Assembly (NCBI RefSeq): GCF_015070375.1
Contig: NZ_JADCLL010000002.1
Span: 248,001-312,000, forward strand
Source of the DNA: Nocardioides kribbensis
GTDB lineage: Bacteria; Actinomycetota; Actinomycetes; Propionibacteriales; Nocardioidaceae
Reading direction: 5' to 3'
Length of the DNA: 64,000 nucleotides
Positions 61,588-64,000 of the stretch are shown here, one piece after another. The position numbers and the translations under genes are program-made. The notes under the pieces were generated by a model. It did no database searches, was not told where the DNA came from, and was given only the letters and a program-made list of their open reading frames with translations. Each line of letters opens with the position of its first letter. Positions within the stretch are counted from its first letter, which is position 1.

Positions 61588-62037
61588 GTGACAGGCGCGT
61601 GGGTGCGTCACGTGGCCCGGGTCGTGCTCGGTGGCTTCCTCCTCGTGGCCGGCGTGGCCCACCTCGTCGACGTCGAGGCGTTCCTCGCCCAGGTGCCGCC
61701 GTGGCTGCCGGCCCGCGAGGCGGTGGTGCTGGTCTCCGGGGTGGTCGAGCTGGCCCTCGGCGCGGCGCTGCTGCTGGCGCGCGGGCGGCGGCGGGCGCAG
61801 GTCGGCGTGGTCGTCGCGGCCTTCCTCGTCGCGGTCTTCCCGGGCAACGTGAGCCAGTGGCTGACCGGTGCCGACGCCTTCGGCCTCGAGACCGACGGTG
61901 CGCGGCTGGCCCGGCTGTTCTTCCAGCCGCCGCTGGTCGCCTGGGCGCTGTGGTGCACCGGCGGCTGGGGGCTGCTGGTCGAGCTCCTCGCACGCCGACG
62001 GGGTGCCGGGGAGGGCCCGGTCAGACCAGGCGCTTGA
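61588..62037 (+). CDS. DoxX-like small membrane protein
   Basis: 149 residues from a GTG. Four hydrophobic segments: VARVVLGGFLLVAGVAHLV, AVVLVSGVVELALGAALLLA, VGVVVAAFLVAVFPGNVSQW and FFQPPLVAWALWC. The GVAHL and VSQW positions match DoxX/DoxD-like proteins of unknown role, some linked to thiosulfate or redox metabolism. It overlaps the facing SDR gene by 17 bp, so the two transcripts are antisense at their ends. Confidence 0.78.
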   Translation: MTGAWVRHVARVVLGGFLLVAGVAHLVDVEAFLAQVPPWLPAREAVVLVSGVVELALGAALLLARGRRRAQVGVVVAAFLVAVFPGNVSQWLTGADAFGLETDGARLARLFFQPPLVAWALWCTGGWGLLVELLARRRGAGEGPVRPGA

Positions 62038-62779
62038 GCACGCCGAGCGGCGCGTGCTTCATCACCAGCGACAGCGGGGCCCACGGCAGCGGCGGCACGC
62101 ACGCGGAGTCGACCTGCTTCTCGATGGCGGCCACCATCGCCCGCACGCCCTTCTCGGTCGAGGCCATGAGCGGGGTCGACGAGGCGACCTGCTCGTTCAT
62201 CTCCGAGGCGATGTAGCCGGGGTAGAGCACGGTGACCTTGACCGTGCGGGCCAGCGGTGTGCCGTGCAGCTCGTGGCGCACGCCCTCGGCGAGGTACGCC
62301 GCGCCGACCTTGGTGGCGGCGTAGGTGGTCATCGACCTCGGCAGCGCCCGCATGGCCGACATCGAGGAGACCACGACCAGGTGGCCGGCCTCCTGGGCGC
62401 GGAAGACGGCCATGGCCGCTTCCACCTGGCTCAGCGCGCCGACGAAGTTGGTCATCGCGGTCTCGCGGTTGACGTCGGCGCGACCGGTGCCGAGCGCGGC
62501 GCCCTTGCCGAGCCCCGCGTTGACCACCACCCGGTCGAGGTGACCGAAGGTGGCGCGGAAGTCCTCCACGACGGCCGGCACGGCCTCGTGGTCGGTGACG
62601 TCGAGGGCGCGCAGCTCGACCCGCCGCCCGGGGTGGGCGGCCAGCACCTCCTCGCGCAGCTGCTCCAGGCGGTCGGTGCGCCGGGCGCACAGGGCCAGGT
62701 CGTGCCCGCGGGCGGCGAGCTGGCGGGCCATCTCCGCGCCGAGCCCGGAGGAGGCGCCGGTGATCAGGGTGGTCGGCAT
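62021..62779 (-). CDS. SDR-family oxidoreductase
   Basis: 252 residues. TTLITGASSGLGAEMARQLA, VVVNAGLGKGAALG and SSMSAMRALPRSMTTYAATKV (catalytic Ser and YxxxK) define a classical SDR. A C-terminal hydrophobic end (PLPWAPLSLVMKHAPLG) suggests membrane association, as in lipid-modifying SDRs. CAGACT (62792-62787) lies 7 nt before the ATG. The substrate is unknown. It is convergent with the DoxX-like gene. Confidence 0.9.
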   Translation of the reverse strand: MPTTLITGASSGLGAEMARQLAARGHDLALCARRTDRLEQLREEVLAAHPGRRVELRALDVTDHEAVPAVVEDFRATFGHLDRVVVNAGLGKGAALGTGRADVNRETAMTNFVGALSQVEAAMAVFRAQEAGHLVVVSSMSAMRALPRSMTTYAATKVGAAYLAEGVRHELHGTPLARTVKVTVLYPGYIASEMNEQVASSTPLMASTEKGVRAMVAAIEKQVDSACVPPLPWAPLSLVMKHAPLGVLKRLV

Positions 62780-62858
62780 GGCCCCGAGTCTGGCGCAGCA
62801 CCCCCCACCGACCGCCACCGGCTCCGGCGTACCCCCGTCGTCCCACCCGCCACCTCCG

Positions 62859-62946
62859 CCCCACCGGTCGGCCCGGACCCGCGCTTGTCGGCCGAGGCGT
62901 GGGCCGACAGGTGCGGGTTTCACCGGCCGGCTGGCGAAACCCGCGG
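62859..62946 (+). repeat. Dispersed double-hairpin repeat, copy 4
   Basis: The first of two near-identical 88-bp copies 174 bp apart in the 542-bp gap 62780-63321, which contains no other gene. The A arm here is ACCCGCGCTTGTCGGCC (two differences from copy 5), the loop is GAGGCGTG, and the A-prime arm GGCCGACAGGTGCGGGT runs into TTCACCGGCCGGCTGG and GAAACCCGC. Confidence 0.85.
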
Positions 62947-63017
62947 ACGCCCCGGACCCCGTCGGCCCGGGCCGGGCAGCCACGCCGTCGCGTGGGGTCG
63001 GCCCGGGCCTGCATCCC

Positions 63018-63120
63018 CACCAGCCACGGCAGCCCCACCGGTCGGCCCGGACCCGCACCTGTCGGCCGACGCGTGGGCCGACAGGTGCGGGTTTCACCGG
63101 CCGGCTGGCGAAACCCGCGG
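63018..63120 (+). repeat. Dispersed double-hairpin repeat, copy 5 (best-formed)
   Basis: The 88-bp core at 63033-63120 is preceded by CACCAGCCAC as in copy 3. ACCCGCACCTGTCGGCC pairs perfectly over 17 bp with GGCCGACAGGTGCGGGT. The latter also contributes GCGGGTTTC, which pairs with the downstream GAAACCCGC. The two hairpins cannot form together. Confidence 0.88.
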
Positions 63121-63199
63121 CCCGCGGCACGGCCCCACCAGCCCCGCACAGGCACCGGAGTGACCCGGGCCACGCAAGGTCTCGGATGAGACACGGTTC

Positions 63200-63246
63200 G
63201 AATCCATGGTGCCGGGGGCGTTGACATCACCCGGTCGGATGGATTC
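63200..63246 (+). promoter_or_regulatory. Possible promoter and inverted repeat upstream of the subtilase
   Basis: A perfect TTGACA lies at 63221-63226. GAATCCAT (63200-63207) and ATGGATTC (63239-63246) flank it as an inverted repeat with a 31-bp spacer. No good -10 is found at 16-18 bp, so the promoter call is weak. Confidence 0.3.
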
Positions 63247-63321
63247 AGGTGTCTTCTGGCCGCGTCATTTGCCGGAACATCGGGTGTCGGCACGTGGTCG
63301 TCTCGGAGTGAGGGAGTTTTC

Positions 63322-64000
63322 GTGACGAATCTTCACGCCCGTCGCAGTGCGCGCCAGCGTGCACTGGGCGTCGTGTCCGCGAGCGCGATCGCGGTAGGGC
63401 TGGTGGCGACGGTCTCGACCGTCGCACCCGCCCAGGCCGCCGACAGCGCCGGCGGCATCAAGAAGCTCGACCGGGCCGCCGTGGACGCCTACGAGGCCGG
63501 TCGCTACATCGTCCTCATGCAGCAGCCCAGCGCCGCGGCCTACACCGGCGGCATCCAGGGTCTCGCGCCCACGAAGCCGGCCGCCGGCCGCAGCTTCGAC
63601 CCGCGCTCCGGCGCGGCGACGGCCTACCGCACCTTCCTGGAGAAGCAGCAGCGCCAGGTCGCGGCCGCGGTCGACGCCACCGTGACGCGCAGCTACACCA
63701 CCGCCACCAACGGCTTCGCCGCCCAGCTCACCGGCGAGCAGGCCACCGCCCTGGCCGCGGCCAAGGACGTCTACGCCCTGGTGCCGGTCGAGGCCCGCAC
63801 CCCCGACGCGGTCCCGCAGAACACGGCGCAGACCCTCGGCATGTACGGCAAGAGCGGCGTCTGGGCCAAGCACGGCACCCAGGCGAACGCCGGCTCCGGC
63901 ATCGTCGTCGGCGACCTCGACACCGGTATCTGGCCCGAGAACCCCTCCTTCTCCGGCGAGGAGCTCAGCGGCGCCCCGACCGGCCCCTGGGCCGCGCGGA
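63322..64000 (+). CDS. Subtilisin-like S8 serine protease, N-terminal part
   Basis: The gene runs off the right edge; 226 codons are visible. AGGGAG lies 5 nt before the GTG. A signal peptide (SAIAVGLVATVSTVAPAQA) is cleaved around residue 39. A propeptide/inhibitor I9 domain follows (RYIVLMQQPSAAAYTGG, TATNGFAAQLTGEQATAL, DVYALVPVEARTPDAV). The peptidase domain begins with IVVGDLDTGIWPENPSF, where Asp200 is the first catalytic residue. The cucumisin-like WPENPSF points to the large secreted subtilases with PA domains. TTGACA at 63221 with flanking GAATCCAT/ATGGATTC is a possible promoter region. Confidence 0.93.
   Translation, partial: MTNLHARRSARQRALGVVSASAIAVGLVATVSTVAPAQAADSAGGIKKLDRAAVDAYEAGRYIVLMQQPSAAAYTGGIQGLAPTKPAAGRSFDPRSGAATAYRTFLEKQQRQVAAAVDATVTRSYTTATNGFAAQLTGEQATALAAAKDVYALVPVEARTPDAVPQNTAQTLGMYGKSGVWAKHGTQANAGSGIVVGDLDTGIWPENPSFSGEELSGAPTGPWAAR

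Noticed and set aside
62859..63120. CRISPR-like appearance of the paired repeats
   Set aside because: There are only two units here, each 88 bp with internal dyads and one 86-bp spacer, and no cas genes nearby. The other copies are dispersed and one is inverted.
63195..63212. GGTTCGAATCC, identical to a tRNA T-loop, in the gap before the subtilase
   Set aside because: No D-arm, anticodon arm, acceptor stem or CCA end can be built around it, so it is a chance match, or at most a degenerate fragment, and not an attachment site I can support.

Overview
The window is about 64 kb of very high-GC chromosomal DNA with dense genes, near-universal G or C at third codon positions, many GTG starts, 4-bp ATGA/GTGA gene overlaps and mycothiol-type and actinobacterial regulators. 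This points to an actinobacterium. Nocardioides or another member of the Nocardioidaceae is my best guess, from gene content and style only. No rRNA, complete tRNA, CRISPR array, phage gene, transposase or insertion sequence was seen. The content looks like a core-chromosome arm with metabolic islands.

Layout. 1-8 kb: truncated dedA, yceI, a 49-codon mini-gene with its own ribosome site and terminator, a small helical protein, glmS, a DbpA-like DEAD-box helicase, and a divergent MerR regulator/FAD disulfide oxidoreductase pair. 8-14 kb: secreted SGNH esterase, lipoprotein-type penicillin-binding protein and a large LuxR-type regulator. 14-20 kb: succinate-semialdehyde dehydrogenase, then an NfeD/flotillin/membrane-protein operon on the minus strand. 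19-24 kb: DUF2332 protein, then an ECF sigma factor, a mycothiol-dependent-fold protein and a LuxR regulator. 24-31 kb: lipid kinase, pirin, a GH1-fold protein lacking both catalytic glutamates, sulfotransferase plus glycosyltransferase, and UDP-glucose dehydrogenase. 31-39 kb: MalY-type lyase, acyl-CoA synthetase, SDR/TetR and PadR/dienoyl-CoA reductase. 39-42 kb: three-gene amino-acid ABC transporter. 42-50 kb: alpha-methylacyl-CoA racemase, lipoprotein, glutamine amidotransferase, flavin monooxygenase, CsbD, a second DEAD-box helicase, CPBP protease and an NAD-binding protein. 50-57 kb: MerR regulator divergent from fadA-fadB, then an ABC exporter. 57-62 kb: an acyl-CoA dehydrogenase/SDR/APH-type kinase/histidine phosphatase operon that resembles 4-hydroxyacyl-CoA catabolism. 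62-64 kb: an SDR and the start of a subtilase.

Fatty-acyl and lipid catabolism is the dominant theme: fadD, fadH, racemase, fadAB and the ACAD11-like operon. Regulators sit next to their likely targets. A TGACA-N7-TGTCA box occurs in front of both fadA and the racemase.

The least explained feature is a dispersed intergenic repeat of about 60-100 bp. It has five copies at three loci (267-348, 36199-36260, 36391-36491, 62859-62946 and 63018-63120). It encodes two hairpins that share one arm, so they should be mutually exclusive. A second theme is a TANNNT -10 hexamer placed 6-9 nt before the start codon of at least nine genes, which implies frequent leaderless mRNAs.
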